Below are positions 42,276-54,239 of a stretch of 64,000 bases of DNA, piece after piece. The stretch is taken from the NCBI GenBank assembly GCA_019096065.1, contig JAGUCH010000003.1, positions 3,596,001-3,660,000 on the forward strand. Direction: 5' to 3'. Every line of letters begins with the position of its first letter. Positions within the stretch are counted from its first letter, which is position 1. A program made the position numbers and the translations under genes. The notes under the pieces were generated by a model. It was not told where the DNA came from. It saw nothing but the letters and a program-made list of their open reading frames with translations, and did no database searches. The DNA comes from Paracyclopina nana (taxonomy: Eukaryota; Arthropoda; Copepoda; Cyclopoida; Cyclopettidae).

Positions 42276-44330
42276 CTACCTAATCCCAGCACCAGAGTTA
42301 ATGCCCCAACGTGTCTCGTAAGGATCAAATTTAAAGGTCACAATAGGTATGAAGGAAGGTTTGTCCAAAGTAGTACTCTGCCAGCTAAATGGAGGCAAAG
42401 TATCATGAGTAGGTCCAGCATCAGCAATAAAATCCAAAGTGGGGAAAGAATCTTTTGATGCCAGTTTGGCATCGAGAGCTCCATATCTGGTGGTGAAAAA
42501 CAAATAATATTAGCCAAATGGAGAGAATGAAAAATTCAATTGCTTACGCTCCAAATCCCAGCATCACGTTAGCATCCAAAGAAAAGTTGCATTTTAGTGA
42601 AGGATCAGTCAAATCGAGTCGACCTGCAATTGCACCCGCAGGATTCTTGCGAGATGGCTCGCAACTTTCAATTGTGGCAGCTGGATCGTTTTCATAGTCA
42701 TTGTAACGCATGAACGACAAAAAAGTAGTCATATTTGTGATTTTGCCATGATCCCGATCACTGATTTTGGACCTTGCAGCATTCTCATAAGAAAACCATT
42801 GGCCATATTCTTGGGCCATTTGTGCTGCTCCGGAAAGCTCGAAAACTTCTGGGTAGAATGCTCTGTTGTAAGATTTCCAATATCCACGATCTCGTAAATA
42901 TTGAGTTTGGTCTTCGACCACGATGAAATCAGGAAGTTGCTCCAACACTGTCAGCACTCCTGCTTTCAGATTCTCACCATCTTCAGCCAATAAGTTGTAA
43001 TTCACTATCATCCATTGGTTGTTGTAGGTTCCACTATTCTCCCTTGAAAACAGTTCTGCCCATTGTGACCCGAATTGGGATAACCTGTTGGCAATCATCA
43101 CTCGAAAAGGCTCAAAAACGTACTCAAATGTCATATTTCTGAACAGTTCCTTGTTGTACATGATATTGGTGGTTTCAGTTGCGGCCAATCCGGATGAGAT
43201 CAAATAAAAGTCATCAATAGATGCAATTACACCTTTAATTGCAATTGATTTATGCCAGTGTGTTCAGTCACGACACCAGGTGGCGCTCTGTGCTTCACTA
43301 CATGCCAATTCTGCCGGCAGCCGTGCTGCCAGCTTTATTACAAGATTAAGAGCGCCACCTGGCGGAAAAACTATTATTACAAGTAATAATAATACCTGAG
43401 TAGCTTGACATGGTAATTGTGTGCCCAGGAACCAAATCGTTGGAATTCGGAGTGATATGAAAATTAAAGTTGTACTTTTTCAGAATCCTAAAAGCCATAA
43501 ACTCGTAGCCATGCCAAGTGTTATGGCCCAAGTAAATGTCTCTTTTCTCTTTCAAATATTTGATCATGACAGAGCAAGAAGGTCTGGGTGTTTTTTTGAC
43601 ATTCTCGGCTCCTACACTATCACCCAAATTGTAGTAGTCAATGAGGTCGTAAAAGTCAGCAAAGATGTTGAGCAATAAAATTCCATTTTCATAATCCATA
43701 CGTTCATCTACAAGTATTTGCAGTGGCATCTAGGAGGGGAAATTCATGATTTGCTAATATACCTCCTTCATCATCTTCATACTTAGGATCAGTTAAGTTT
43801 CTCAATTGGCACCCTTTGGACATCCCATCCATCTGCAGGTAGATAAGGTTGAGGTGGTGCCAAAACGAGTCATTCTGGAACTTTTTGGCAATTTTTCCGC
43901 CAAGTATGGCAGTGTTGTTATTCAGCATTTCTTTCGCCCATTTGCAGAGCTCAGGATCTTCTTTGCATGTGCCTAAGTAGGATTGCTTATAATTCTCAAC
44001 GATGGAAGTTCGAGTGAGGAATCCTTCAGCAATTCCAGCAGCCTCAGCTTGCAATTGATCAGGAGCATCTTGCCTTGTTTGAACCTCCAAAATCATCCAA
44101 CCAGAGTAGGATTGAGCATTTGTAAAATTGGCTCTGGCAATGATGGAGGCATCTTTTTCCCAATCAATTAAGGCTGGAATTACTTTCCACTTGCCTTCAC
44201 GAAAGGCCACGGACACAAGGCCACTTGGATCACTTTGTTGAGCTAAATCTTGCGATTTTGAGCCGGCAGCTAAAATTAGCATTAGGCAGCCAAAAAGTAT
44301 GTTTAACTCCTGCAGCGTTGTTGCCATCAC
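42276..44330 (-). CDS. Phospholipase B-like protein (PLBD family, lysosomal/secreted)
   Basis: The four exons are 44330-43763, 43707-43396, 43232-42548 and 42486-42276; all phases agree and the product is about 591 residues, the usual family length. A signal peptide (about residues 1-27) is followed by the family segments YSGWMILE, WHHLNLIYLQMDG, then RPSCSVMIK with the conserved Cys expected at the autocleavage site, GHNTWHGYEFM, SSYSG, DDFYLISSGL, NNQWMIV, the SYNRAFYPE region and a GAYGALDAK near the end. PLBD proteins are N-terminal-nucleophile hydrolases that self-cleave in the lysosome and are thought to remove acyl chains from phospholipids. The start lies 150 bp from the left end of element 3, which now separates it from DGAT1. 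Confidence 0.85.
43276..43362. repeat. Inverted repeat with CTCF-like cores in PLB-like intron 2
   Basis: CCAGGTGGCGCTCT (43276-43289) and its exact reverse complement (43349-43362) flank 59 bp. Each arm contains AGGTGGCGC, which fits the Drosophila CTCF core AGRKGGCGC; the two sites face each other. A second small palindrome (GCCGGC) lies between them. Confidence 0.7.
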
Positions 44331-44485
44331 GACACCAACTTTGTCTCTGATCCAGTTCTATTTTTGGTCTTCAATCTGATATAATTTTAGACATCCAGTT
44401 ACTAGCACCTTTGGCGGTGTTTGCTGTATGCGTACGTACTCCAGTCAATCAGCCTGAGGTTTATCTGCGACGTTAGTTACATTTT

Positions 44486-44669
44486 TGATTAGAATTTTAG
44501 TATGTATTTCGTCATGTTTATGTGAATGTAAACAAAAGAGAGTCAGTACGTCATCAACTATTCAATAAACCACACGTGTATTTCATCTATGTCTTTATTA
44601 GATCATTATATGCTTTCTATTTGTCATCAAACAGCTTTTGTAAGGATTTTAGGTCTAAAATCCCGATCA
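44486..44669 (+). repeat. 5' LTR of element 3
   Basis: It is identical to the 3' LTR over 184 bp and starts TGATTAG and ends GATCA. It contains an AATAAA at about 44563-44568. At 184 bp it is short for the family. Confidence 0.95.
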
Positions 44670-44670
44670 A

Positions 44671-44683
44671 TGGCGCCCAACGT
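44671..44683 (+). promoter_or_regulatory. Primer-binding site of element 3 (tRNA-Lys type)
   Basis: TGGCGCCCAACGT is complementary to the 3' end of a lysine tRNA, the primer used by many retroviruses and LTR elements. It lies one base after the LTR. Confidence 0.85.
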
Positions 44684-44767
44684 TTAAACGAAAACTACGC
44701 AATCCGGTTTGGAGGCGGGAAGAAACTCGTCAAACAACAACAATCCGAGCCATCCACTCCTCCACCC

Positions 44768-47700
44768 ATGGTTGGCCAACATATGGAACCCGAAGAAGAT
44801 CCCGATGGAACAAGGCCCCCTGATGGCGACGGTCAACCACGAGGAGCAGGAGCAAATCAGCCGTTAACGGGGAAAGAAAAAGAAGAGGCTGACAAGCTGC
44901 ATCAACAATATCAATCGATCCTGGCACGATTCAACGCTAAAATTAGATCCTTTTTCCAAGCCAGCGATGATCCCGACGTCGAGGCCGAAAGTTTAACGGA
45001 GTTAAAGGATCAGGCGACAAACTTGTGGTCGGCACTCGACAACGCGATCGAAAAATATCTCGTTCATTGTCGCGGATGCGAATCGCAAAAACGTAGAAAG
45101 AAATACATCGACGAAACGCGCGAAAATCACCGCGAACGAATATATGATATGGAAACGATATTAGCGCGAAAAAATCAAGTATTCAACGCGGAAAATGATA
45201 AGGTTGAAACCGACATGGCTATCGCATTAGCACGCGCTCAGGACTCCACTTTTCAAGAACGACGCGAGGAATCGGCTTATGATCGGGCTAAAGCATTCGA
45301 AACAAATTACGAAGTAGTTCGCAAAAAGGGAATCGCGTACTTCAATAAGGATGCGTCGAAACTTGATCCGGAAATAATACAGGACAATTGCAATAAATTG
45401 AAGGTCGTTGAAAAAGAACTAGAAAAAATCGTGCACAAATGGCTCACGGCCGCAGTATATTCCGAACCAGACTATTACCAAAATGTGCTGGGACTATCCA
45501 CGGCTGATCGCAAAATTATTAGGCACTGGGTCGTGTTTTACGAACAACTCACCCGAACCGAAAAAGAAGTCTCCTTGGAGGTCGAGCAGCTAGCCACTCT
45601 ACCCCCAAACATCACGCGACCGCCAGAGGAGCAGAACCAAGATCGAGTACAACTCCCAAACTTGAACTTGCCACCCCCGACTTCTCCCAGAGTGAGGTTT
45701 AGTGATGTTTACTCCAGTACTTTGCGCCCAGAAGACAACCAGCGGTCGAATGGATCAGCTGACAATCAAAATATAATGGACATGTCAAGCATCATCATGG
45801 AGACTTCGTCCATGAGAGCCATCGCAGGAACAAGAAGAAGAAAACAAAGCATCCTTGAGAGAACACACGGATGGGTAGAATCCGACTTTGTGGACAAATC
45901 GTCCGCAAGGCAAAGGAAACCACCCACTAACCTGCCAACGGTCAATGGATCTGATGTGGTCGCAATGAAAGATTTCCTAAGAACCTTCGAATATAAGGTT
46001 CACAGGAACAACAAGTATGATTGGGACGAGAAATACTACGAACTGCTGGAACACCTATCCGGACCCGCCAAAAACACAGTCAAGCTATACGACCCAGACA
46101 AGGATGGATATTTGAGGGCTCTGAACGATCTGGAGGACAAGTACGCAAGTGTAGAGGCCCACAAGGGAGCTCTGTGGTCGCGGATAAATGTACTGGAGAT
46201 CGATATGTACAAGACCAAATCACTCCACAATGCAAAATTCACCGCGTTGGAAATTCTTGCGACAGTGGATAAGAGTTGCTACGACGAACTGGGACGAATG
46301 TTAGCCTCACACTTCACGGTTAGAATGACGAAGGCCACAAAAGACCATTGGAAACTCTATTTACTCACGAAGAGGAAAGATAAAGATGAGCCCACAATTG
46401 ACGACTTTGACGCGTGGTGCTCATACGTGGAGAGTGAGGAATCAAAAGACTCATTAGCTAAAAAACAACAAGAAGAATTGCCATTGAAATCAGCCAAGCC
46501 ATTTGCCTCTACAAAAGTATTGGCGACAACAGTTTCTGCAGAGACTGACAACGATCTGCAAAATACCGAATCCGAGATGGAGGGGTGCTCTGGAGAAGAG
46601 AGTGAAGACGACGACATTTTGGTCAATTTCGCTATAATAGATAACGCCGGAAAATTCGCGGGATGTGCACTTTGTGATTATGAAAACTACACTGCAAAAC
46701 ATCATTTGAGCACCTGTCGCGTATTCAAAAACTTGAGCAAACAAGAGCAGCGGTCGATCATGAAACGAACGGGAGCCTGTTGGCAATGTTTCGAATATAA
46801 ACACTTTGCGCGTGATTGCACTCAAAATGTCAAATGTTCGACCTGTGGTAATAAACACCCAACGTTCTTGCATCGTTCGAGGCCGCCTACCGTAAATCTC
46901 GCCGTCGTGTCTTCGCCCTCTTTTTTGAAAAGCACTGTGTATAGGGTGGTTCCTGTTGAAATTGCCAATAATTCAGATTTCCGAAATTCAATCAAAGTCA
47001 ACGCCACTCTTGACGATCATGCAGGGTCTTCATTCATTAGCGAGGCTGCCGCAGAAAAAATAGGAGCAAAATTAGTACCTCAGGTACAAATTATTGGCTA
47101 CATGACGCGTAACGAAGTACTACACAATTGTAAGGCAACCTTCTTTGTAAGATCACTTGATCACAACGTCCAAGCAAAGTTGCGAGCAAACACAACGCCG
47201 GCAATTAATGATTCGATAAAGCCACCAGATATTCCTCACCTCAAAGAAAAGTTCACATATCTGCGTGAATTGGATTTCCATGACTATGAAGACCAGCCTT
47301 GCGATTTATTGCTTGGACTAGACGCACTTCACGTCCAAGTCTCAGACATACCGGACGTAAAACGCCACCCAGGAGAGCCAGTGGCCCGCAAAACTCCGCT
47401 TGGATGGACTGTGGTCAAAGGCCAGCCTCATGACCGCAATCCCAATGTCCAAGCCACAATACCCGAGGACTTAGAGGACATTGTAGAGCAGATCTGGTCA
47501 TACGAAGTACATCAACAACCAATAAAGCGATTAGTAAGCATCAAGGACAAGAAAGCAGAAGAAATCGTTCGAAATGGCCTATTCAGACAGAATGGTCATC
47601 TTGGTACCAGAGTTCCTTGGGCAAACTTTCCTGAGGCTCCTAAGCTTCCAAACAACTACAACTCCGTACTTCGCTGGCAGAGCAATCATGAAAATGAGCT

Positions 47701-48337
47701 CATGAAAAACCAATCGCTCTGGTCGCAATATCAGGCAAGTTTTTCCGAATGGATTGATAATAGCTACATCATACCAGTACCGCGAGAGGAAAAACACTGT
47801 GGATACTACATACCATGTTTCGGAGTGACCAAAGACGACTCTACAACAATGAAGTTACGAGTTGTCACTGATTGTAGACGAAAATTTGGCCAGGAGAGAA
47901 AATCGATCAATGACGAGATCCTTACTGGACCCAAATTACAAAATGACATCAGGGAAGTACTCATGCATTTCCGCAACGGTAAATATGCGTTCACATCGGA
48001 TATCGCAAGAATGTATTTACAATTTCTGCTACATGAGGAGGACCAAAAGTATCATAGAATAATATACCGCGGAGATTTGTATCAATTCACGCGCTGGCCA
48101 TTCGGTAATGTAGCAGCACCGTTCGCGACCTTGTACTGCTTGAATACACATTTCAAAGAGTTACAACAACCGGAATTAATCGAAACGATCAAAAAATCAT
48201 TATACATGGATGACGTCATGCCCGCAGCTGATGATCAATCGCAATTGCTTGCATTATTCGAACAATTAAGAGAATCATGCGGTAAAGCAGGCCTAAAACT
48301 GCGTAAAGTTGTTTCCAATGCACCCTTATTAGTATGA
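44768..48337 (+). CDS. gag-pol: Gag, protease and RT palm of element 3 (ends at an in-frame TGA)
   Basis: The frame is open from inside the LTR, but the first plausible start after the primer site is the ATG at 44768, giving about 1189 residues. The Gag part has a long helical region (nt 45,000-45,600), then two Cys/His knuckle clusters (CALCDYENYTAKHHLSTC; CWQCFEYKHFARDC and CSTCGNKHPTFLH). The protease region has LDDHAGSSFIS, a variant of the BEL D-D/S-G motif. The RT follows with RVVTDCRR, SDIARMYLQF and the catalytic YMDD (about 48205-48216). The ORF ends at a TGA (48335-48337) in the RT thumb, with the same frame open beyond it. Confidence 0.85.
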   Translation: MVGQHMEPEEDPDGTRPPDGDGQPRGAGANQPLTGKEKEEADKLHQQYQSILARFNAKIRSFFQASDDPDVEAESLTELKDQATNLWSALDNAIEKYLVHCRGCESQKRRKKYIDETRENHRERIYDMETILARKNQVFNAENDKVETDMAIALARAQDSTFQERREESAYDRAKAFETNYEVVRKKGIAYFNKDASKLDPEIIQDNCNKLKVVEKELEKIVHKWLTAAVYSEPDYYQNVLGLSTADRKIIRHWVVFYEQLTRTEKEVSLEVEQLATLPPNITRPPEEQNQDRVQLPNLNLPPPTSPRVRFSDVYSSTLRPEDNQRSNGSADNQNIMDMSSIIMETSSMRAIAGTRRRKQSILERTHGWVESDFVDKSSARQRKPPTNLPTVNGSDVVAMKDFLRTFEYKVHRNNKYDWDEKYYELLEHLSGPAKNTVKLYDPDKDGYLRALNDLEDKYASVEAHKGALWSRINVLEIDMYKTKSLHNAKFTALEILATVDKSCYDELGRMLASHFTVRMTKATKDHWKLYLLTKRKDKDEPTIDDFDAWCSYVESEESKDSLAKKQQEELPLKSAKPFASTKVLATTVSAETDNDLQNTESEMEGCSGEESEDDDILVNFAIIDNAGKFAGCALCDYENYTAKHHLSTCRVFKNLSKQEQRSIMKRTGACWQCFEYKHFARDCTQNVKCSTCGNKHPTFLHRSRPPTVNLAVVSSPSFLKSTVYRVVPVEIANNSDFRNSIKVNATLDDHAGSSFISEAAAEKIGAKLVPQVQIIGYMTRNEVLHNCKATFFVRSLDHNVQAKLRANTTPAINDSIKPPDIPHLKEKFTYLRELDFHDYEDQPCDLLLGLDALHVQVSDIPDVKRHPGEPVARKTPLGWTVVKGQPHDRNPNVQATIPEDLEDIVEQIWSYEVHQQPIKRLVSIKDKKAEEIVRNGLFRQNGHLGTRVPWANFPEAPKLPNNYNSVLRWQSNHENELMKNQSLWSQYQASFSEWIDNSYIIPVPREEKHCGYYIPCFGVTKDDSTTMKLRVVTDCRRKFGQERKSINDEILTGPKLQNDIREVLMHFRNGKYAFTSDIARMYLQFLLHEEDQKYHRIIYRGDLYQFTRWPFGNVAAPFATLYCLNTHFKELQQPELIETIKKSLYMDDVMPAADDQSQLLALFEQLRESCGKAGLKLRKVVSNAPLLV

Positions 48338-50901
48338 ACGCTAGATCCATCTCTACTAGGTTTATCAAAGACAATTGAGGAGGAGGAAAAATTACTAGGA
48401 GTCTCTAAAGCGTTGGGGTGTATGTGGCAATCATCAACCGACATGATTGGCTACAAAGTGCTCAAAATACCGCAGGAATGTCAAAAGCTAACAAAAAGAA
48501 GCGTCTTCCGCGTCAACGGACTCTGTTTCGACCCGATAGGATTTTTGGAGCCAGTCACCTTAAAAGGTAGATTAATTCTTCAAGACGTTTGTTTCTTGGA
48601 AGGAAAACCAGATTGGGACACACTAATAGAAGATGAAGAACTTCAACAGCAGTGGCGCGAATTCCTCAATCAACTAAGTCTGGTTGCAACCGTTAGCTTT
48701 CCAAGGTCGCTAGTCAGCCTCACCAATGCACAGAAATCCATTCATGTGTTTTCGGACGCATCACCAAGGATGCTTGCAGCGGTGTTCTACATGCGAGAAC
48801 AAAATGACAATGAGACTGCGGTGCACTTTATCACCTGTCGCCGAAAATTATCAAAAAAAGGCTACCGCACGATTCCTCAAAAAGAACTTCTGGCAGCACA
48901 TTTGGCTTCCCAAGTAGCCACAGAAATATCTCGGTGGCTCGACGTGTCCAAGGTGACTTTTTGGTGTGACTCCACCACCGTGCTCAGGTGGATAGCCAAG
49001 CCACTGGCGATTTCGGAGCCATACGTGTCTCGACGAGTATTAGATATTCTCGAGAACAGCGAACAACGCCAATGGAATTATATCAGCACAAAAGAAAATC
49101 CGGCCGATCTTGGCACTCATGGAGTCTCGGTGGAGGACTTGCTGAAAAATCCGAACTGGCACGAGGGACCGGAGAGAATCCACAAATTAACCATCGAAGC
49201 TGAACGTATTGACCTAAAAGTTCAACAAGACAATGAGGTTTGTGTAGAACAAGGTATCAATGCAGTTTTTCTACTGACCCGCGCAATGCAACGAAAATTT
49301 AACGAAAATCGGGACAAAAATATGACTTATATGTTCACAGCAGCGCCCGACCAAAAACAAGCAGTTAAACAGATTTTGGAATTGACAGACCTCTTCGACT
49401 GGCAAAATACTAGCGGTGAAAAAATGTTGCGTATCTGCCGCCAAATGGCGAAAATGATCAACCGCGACGGCCCAACAATCGCGAATAAACTAATGATCCG
49501 CCAACTTCAAAAAGTTATATTTCGAGACGACTTGCAGAGTTTCCTCACGAACGGAGTTTGGAGAAAAAATTCGGAGTTAGCAAAAGCATGTGCTTATGTC
49601 ACGGAAGATTTATTAATACGAGCACGCGGACGACTAGATCAATCAACGTGGCTCAATGTTGCGGTTCGCAGGCCAATCGTGTTGACAAAACACCCAATTG
49701 TGGAGAAGTTTTTTGGGGCCACCCATGCGTCCTACGGCCACACCTTAAATGCAAACCATCTTATGGCAATTGTAAGAAAGCGGTACTTGCTCCCAAAATT
49801 GCGGCAAATAGTTCGAAAGGTGTTGAATGGATGTGTCAAATGTCAAAAAACGCGAGCCAAACCCCAACAACCACTAATGGGGGAACTTCCACTTGTGGAT
49901 AAAAACCTTGCTCCATCTCGCGCATCAGCATTGATTATTGTGGCCCATTCGAAATTAAAAGGGGCAGAGGGCAGACAACTGAACAACGCTATGTGTTGGT
50001 TATAGTCTGCCAGCAAGTGAAAGCTGTGCACTTTGAAGATGTGTCAGACCTATCTACTGACGCATTTCTGCAGGCTTTCACTCGATTTATTGGAAGGAGA
50101 GGCTGTCCAAAGTACGTGAGGTCTGACCAAGGGACAAACTTCGTCGGAGCAGCCAAGCTAATGGTTGGACGAAAACTCCAAAAAATTGACTGGGAAAAGA
50201 TACGAAGAATGACGTTCGAAGGTGATGCAGTCCAACAATGGGATTTTGCCCCCGCGCGCGCACCAGAATACAATGGTTTGTCTGAAGTATTTGTACGCAC
50301 ATTTAAAAAACACTTCGTGATGCAAGCGGGTACTTTTGAATGGCATTCTGAAGACTTTAGAACCGCAGTAGTAGCTACGGAGGCATTAGTAAACTCGAGA
50401 CCACTTCAATATGTCCCCGCCAATCAGGAGGACAGCGAGTTCATTTTGACACCAAATCATCTTTTGTTCGGTCGGGCGAGTGCGAATTTCAACCTAGACA
50501 AAAGTGACAGCATACCCGTAAACTACAAAAAAGTACAGAACTATCTAAATTTACTGTGGGACGCCTGGAACAAAGATTTATACAATCAATTAGCCTCCAG
50601 GCCATATTGGCATCAACATAGAGACAACTTGCGCGCAGGAGAGTTAGTACTAATTCGCGATCGAGGGCAATTCTCCAAGCGCAGAGACTGGAAGCTTGGA
50701 GTGATTGAAGAGGTATTTAAGGATCAATCCCAGATAAACCGAACGGCAGCAGTTAGAGTCATTAATTACGAACCGATCTTGCGTCAAGCTAAGGAAAAGA
50801 AAATAAGTCGAAAAGAATTTAATCGGCAAATTAAGGAACTCCCATTCAATGTGCGCATAGAAGCAATTTCAAATCTCGCGCCACTCAAATTACTCGAATG
50901 A
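48338..50901 (+). pseudogene. pol: RNase H and integrase part of element 3 pol, broken by a frameshift
   Basis: Downstream of the TGA the same frame continues to 50005 with RNase H landmarks (VFSDASPRM, then FWCDSTTVLRW) and the integrase zinc region (HASYGHTLNANH ... CVKCQK). At about 49,900-49,930, just before the first catalytic Asp of the integrase, the coding signal moves to another frame. From there it runs to 50901 with VRSDQGTNF and EYNGLSEVFVRTF. A single-base indel explains this. The end has the typical BEL C-terminal domain (LVLIRDRG ... RDWKLGVIEEV). Confidence 0.8.
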
Positions 50902-51072
50902 CAACGAAAAAAGTCGCCGCTCGGTAGCGCGTTAGCAAACAATCGCACGCGCAAACCACTACTAATTGCAAACTGGATAGCGGCCCGAGAAATACGGCGA
51001 CCAATCAACTATCGAGTCAGCCAGTCAGCTAACTTCCATTTCCGGCGAGTTAATCTCGAGGTAAAAAACAAG

Positions 51073-54057
51073 ATGGCCAAAAAACGACGACTGAAATCGG
51101 AGATTGTCGATCCCAACGCCACGCCTCAACGCCAGGAGTCAGAACCGTTATCTCCCCCGAAAATGCTTAACCTCGACGACGACCAAGTTCGACAAATAGT
51201 CGATGACGAGCGATCACGAATCTCCGACCACTTCGCGGTGGAAGAAGTCGTCTTTTATGAAGATTTCGCACGGATTCTGGAGGCGGGGGATTTTCATCAT
51301 GCTGGACAGTTGTATATGTCTCCTCACGTCTTCGTCGCTGGCTCGATACGCCATTATATTCGTCAATTCAGGAAGAAAGAAAAAACGGATCGGGCTGCCA
51401 AAAATTCGAAGAACCACGAGCAAAAAGCGAACTTCACCAGGATGACGCTTTTGGCGGAGGACACGTCGGTCACAAAAATCATGGTCATCTGTCACCCGGC
51501 TATCTTCGATCTCTGGATCAAAGCATGTAAGAAATACGACACTGATCCACTCTTAGGCCAACCCGGCCCCGAAATTGCGGCGTCAGCAGCCTCCGCTGTT
51601 CAAAGGCTGAACGACGTAGCGTACCGGGATCTTGGTCATCTCCTCTCGGCCCAGGACCCTAACTCTCTAGGTTTCCTGAGGCACATTATGGCCAGGGTAA
51701 AGCCCCCAACGGCTGGGGCCATGAGGGTGGCGGCGGATGCTCCGGTGGAGCTAGGACGAGAACCAACCCATTATGAGAAGATCGAAGGAAAAACCGTCAA
51801 TTTGATACCGACGACTGATCGTGTCTACAATACGGCGCATCGCTCCACAATCACTGAATCGGTGGAGGCCGTGCTCCTGGACAAATCAGTTGTGCTTCAG
51901 GCGCAACAGCAGTTGTCCAGGGCAAACATCAACGTGCCAGGCCTCTCGGACTTGCAGCTGGATCAACACGAGGAAGTGGAGGGAAGGATCATCATGGGTC
52001 GAGCCTCAAGGTTCCAGGGCAGCGAGCCACAACCAATGATCGCTCCGTTGTCAGCAGCGCTACCAGCTCTGCCAGGTTCGTCAAATACTGCGCGATTGCC
52101 ACCGAGTCCCGTAAACGTAGTAAGACAAGATCCGCCAAGCTCACCATTATCGCGCGCGTCAACCCCTGCGTCAAAGCGACAAAAATTAGAGAGCGATCCC
52201 GAATTGCAGTTGGAAGTCGAAGATCACGATCTGTTTTCGGACACAGAGTCCAATGCAGTGACGCAATCCAACATTAAATTGGACGAACACGTAGCAAGAG
52301 GGGCGGAGTGTATTTTAGCAGTAGATGGCGCTCGTTATGTCATTGGGGAAACACGTGATCCTGATTGCCCAATACAATTTTGTTTTCTTGCGGGATCAAA
52401 TGTACGTCAAAACGACTATGACGACAACCCGTGGATGCCCGAGTTCTTCACGATTACGACGGTTGCAGCAAGACTCCAAACGATGTTCCAAGGACCAAGA
52501 GCGATGGATCCCGACCGAGCGCCGATCACTATTCATTGGGCAAAAGGAGTATGCGACACGCTGTTTAAAGGACTTATAAAACAGTTTGTTGACGAGGTTT
52601 ATGGATTTGGATTAATGGGAATCCAGTTGTTGCCACCAACCCAAGCTGAACTGGACAAAATGAAGCTCGTCAACCCAACCACGTGGAAGAACGCCTTCTC
52701 AGGTATCTCGTTGGTATCTTTCAACAACATCGTAGTAGTAATTCACGTGCTATGGGACGGCCAACTGATAAATGGGGTCAATTTGCCTGAGCGTCTGCTC
52801 AAACTCTTGCGCAATCGCGGGATTTTTAAAATCGGATTCGATATTCACGAGACAGTCCGTCGAATCAACACCCTCCCTCGATCAAATTATCTAGTAAAAC
52901 CCGTCGTGGAGGCTCGCAACCTAGTATTGATGGCCTATCCGCAAACAGAAATGCTAAATAATTGGCACCTCATCAAAACTGATCCCCATTTCTTGGCATC
53001 GCAACTCCAAGCCCCCATTCAACTTACACGCGATCCTCGACCTAGTCGACATCAAATCTTTGACGTTGAACAACCATACTCGACTCGATTCAGGGATTGG
53101 TCCGTCGCCATGAAAATTCGTGCTATGTGGGAGGTCGCGTTGGTCTTTGACCTGTTGCGTCAAATGGCGTTAAGGGGTGCTCAAATAGAGCTGATGGGCG
53201 CGAATGCCGATGTCATTCGGTTAATGCACTGCATGGCCATTCAATGCGTCGGGCTGACACCGGTGTTGACCTCGGCTGCCAATCTAAGCGACGCCAAAGT
53301 TTGACCATTCGGCGATTGGTTCCAGCGGGACTTCTACTTTGATGTTGAAACAGGTGTCTACCAACAACACAAAGCTTGGCCCCTATATTTTCTGACGGTC
53401 CCGCAATTCAACGACTCCACGACGGTCATGAATGCTTTCAAGTCGATTGCGATTGTGAGGCGATGGTCTCGCAACCCCGACATGATTAGCAGATTGACCA
53501 AGGAGGCGATTGGCCGATATTATGGAATGGACGTTGAGCGAGTGGAGCGACGCCACCTCATGTTCAATGCAGCGGGAAATGGCCCACTATTTCCACATTG
53601 CTGCCAAGTTTGCGGCTCCGAGGAGCACGCCACGCCCGAGTGTCCACTTGACCCTACACAGCTCCTCTGCCAATATGTGGATTGCCAAGAGGTCGGCCAC
53701 TCCGAGCAGGTGTGCCCAGTCCTGCATGGACGCTGCATCCTTTGCAACCGTCTAGGCCATACACCAGATCATCATGGCCGGAAACCATTTGCCACCCTGT
53801 TGGAGGAATTCTGGGCGAGCTTTCCCATGGGACGCTTGATGAGTCGTCTGCACAACAACAAGCTGGTCATCGAGTACCACTACAATAGGTTCAAACGAAG
53901 GGGAATGTTTTTGTGGAAGCAAGCTGAGCTCGACGAAAGAAAAAGAATGCCACATCTTAAGGCCCAATTTGCAGGTGATCGGCTCTCCATTGCCAGAGCC
54001 GAAGTTGTTGCAGCAAGAGCGCATCTTCCAAGCCGTGGAGAGGGCGAGAGTGATTAG
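51073..54057 (+). pseudogene. Extra ORF3 of element 3 with C-terminal zinc knuckles (one in-frame TGA)
   Basis: The ORF is about 995 codons long and is interrupted by a single TGA (53302-53304), after which the same frame continues to 54057. The N terminus is basic (MAKKRRLK, a possible nuclear signal), followed by helical regions and a low-complexity Ser/Pro segment. Around nt 52,330-53,250 an alpha/beta region resembles an RNase D-like exonuclease (VVVIHVLWDG, then LLKLLRNRGIFKIGFDIHE, later a long helix). The expected acidic residues are not all evident, so this is tentative. The C-terminal part has three zinc-knuckle-like clusters (CQVCGSEEHATPEC; CQYVDCQEVGHSEQVC; CILCNRLGHTPDHH). It is not envelope-like. 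The stop TAG lies inside the 3' LTR. Confidence 0.6.
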
Positions 54058-54234
54058 AATTTTAGTATGTATTTCGTCATGTTTATGTGAATGTAAACAA
54101 AAGAGAGTCAGTACGTCATCAACTATTCAATAAACCACACGTGTATTTCATCTATGTCTTTATTAGATCATTATATGCTTTCTATTTGTCATCAAACAGC
54201 TTTTGTAAGGATTTTAGGTCTAAAATCCCGATCA
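54051..54234 (+). repeat. 3' LTR of element 3
   Basis: It is identical in all 184 bases to the 5' copy and is followed by the ATTTT target duplication. It lies about 500 bp upstream of the DGAT1 start codon, in the same orientation as DGAT1. Confidence 0.95.
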
Positions 54235-54239
54235 ATTTT

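Larger units (their letters stand above)
44481..54239 (+). mobile_element. Complete BEL/Pao-type LTR retrotransposon (element 3)
   Basis: Two 184-bp LTRs without any difference (44486-44669 and 54051-54234), beginning TG and ending CA, enclose the element, and ATTTT is duplicated on both sides (44481-44485 and 54235-54239). A primer site TGGCGCCCAACGT starts one base after the 5' LTR, and a purine tract (54037-54050) abuts the 3' LTR. The single gag-pol frame and the RT and integrase signatures are BEL/Pao-like. A third ORF follows pol. Identical LTRs indicate a very recent insertion, yet the coding region has two in-frame TGA codons and one frameshift. Confidence 0.95.
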
